Assembly: GCA_002371115.1 (NCBI GenBank)
Contig: DFFY01000074.1
Location: 14,767-33,979 of the forward strand
From: Bacteroidales bacterium UBA3764
GTDB lineage: Bacteria > Bacteroidota > Bacteroidia > Bacteroidales > UBA932
Direction of reading: 5' to 3'
Length of the DNA: 19,213 bases
Program-made: the position numbers and the translations under genes
The notes under the pieces: model-generated
What the model saw: only the letters and a program-made list of their open reading frames with translations
Databases searched by the model: none
What the model was told of the DNA's origin: nothing
In this document: one piece after another, positions 19,111 through 19,213 of the stretch
How the letters are laid out: every line of letters starts with the position of its first letter
Position numbering within the stretch: the first letter of the stretch is position 1

Positions 19111-19213
19111 ATGAAAGGCAAGAATACGTTTACAGCCAAGGAGATTTCAGTACTCATACAGCTAATGCAGTTGCGGGTAAAGGCAGAACCCTCTGCCCAG
19201 AAAGGGATACGTG
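19111..19213 (+). CDS. Small hypothetical protein, 5' part
   Basis: The first 34 codons run from an ATG at 19111 to the window edge. The translation contains NTFTAKEISVLIQLMQLRV followed by KAEPSAQKGIR. The FTAKEI ... L ... K ... QKxIR pattern recalls a short uncharacterised Bacteroidales protein family; I do not know its function. A good promoter in front supports it as a real gene. Its codons (two ATA, several AT-rich choices) are less GC-biased than those of the genes to the left, which may point to a different history. Confidence 0.6.
   Translation, partial: MKGKNTFTAKEISVLIQLMQLRVKAEPSAQKGIR

Overview
The window looks like a chromosomal stretch from a GC-rich member of the Bacteroidota, most likely Bacteroidales. 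This rests on Bacteroidota-type promoters (TTTG, about 19-20 nt, TAnnTTTG) in front of several genes, typical families (DUF5686 outer-membrane protein with a carboxypeptidase-regulatory-like domain, DUF5715, a GlsB/GlsA-like acyltransferase pair) and generally weak Shine-Dalgarno signals. The genus cannot be read from the sequence.

Layout. (1) 1-828: 3' part of kbl (glycine C-acetyltransferase), tail to tail with a GtrA-family membrane protein (831-1343, minus). (2) 1351-1396: two divergent promoters interleaved in 46 bp, firing the GtrA gene leftward and a GlsB-like N-acyltransferase (1416-2411) rightward. (3) 2395-3123 minus: a DUF5715 protein with a zinc-peptidase-like motif, whose end overlaps the end of the GlsB-like gene. 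(4) 3200-8871 plus: a tight five-gene run of CDP-alcohol phosphatidyltransferase, GlsA-like/PlsC acyltransferase, SDR reductase, DUF5686 outer-membrane protein and AraC-type regulator. (5) 15674-8850 minus: a seven-gene run of arginase-family hydrolase, gcvT, gcvH, gcvPA, gcvPB, a SEC-C protein and trmO. Gene spacings are 1-13 nt, with a probable internal promoter before the SEC-C gene. (6) 15743-17812 plus: a membrane protein with two nucleotide-binding-like Rossmann segments and a C-terminal RyR-like repeat. (7) 17813-19052: about 1.2 kb without a credible gene, packed with short direct, inverted and tandem repeats. (8) 19053-19213: a good promoter and the start of a small Bacteroidales-type protein cut by the window edge.

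How the genes fit together. Much of the window concerns glycine and membrane lipids. Kbl interconverts 2-amino-3-oxobutyrate and glycine in threonine breakdown, the glycine cleavage genes oxidise glycine to CO2, ammonia and methylene-tetrahydrofolate, and the GlsB/GlsA-like enzymes are the kind that build N-acyl glycine lipids. The CDP-alcohol transferase, PlsC-like protein and SDR form a lipid-synthesis block followed by an outer-membrane protein and its probable regulator. An arginase-family hydrolase heading the glycine cleavage operon is the most suggestive metabolic pairing. The repeat-rich region near the right end is the least explained part. All family calls were made by reading the translations; no database search was run.
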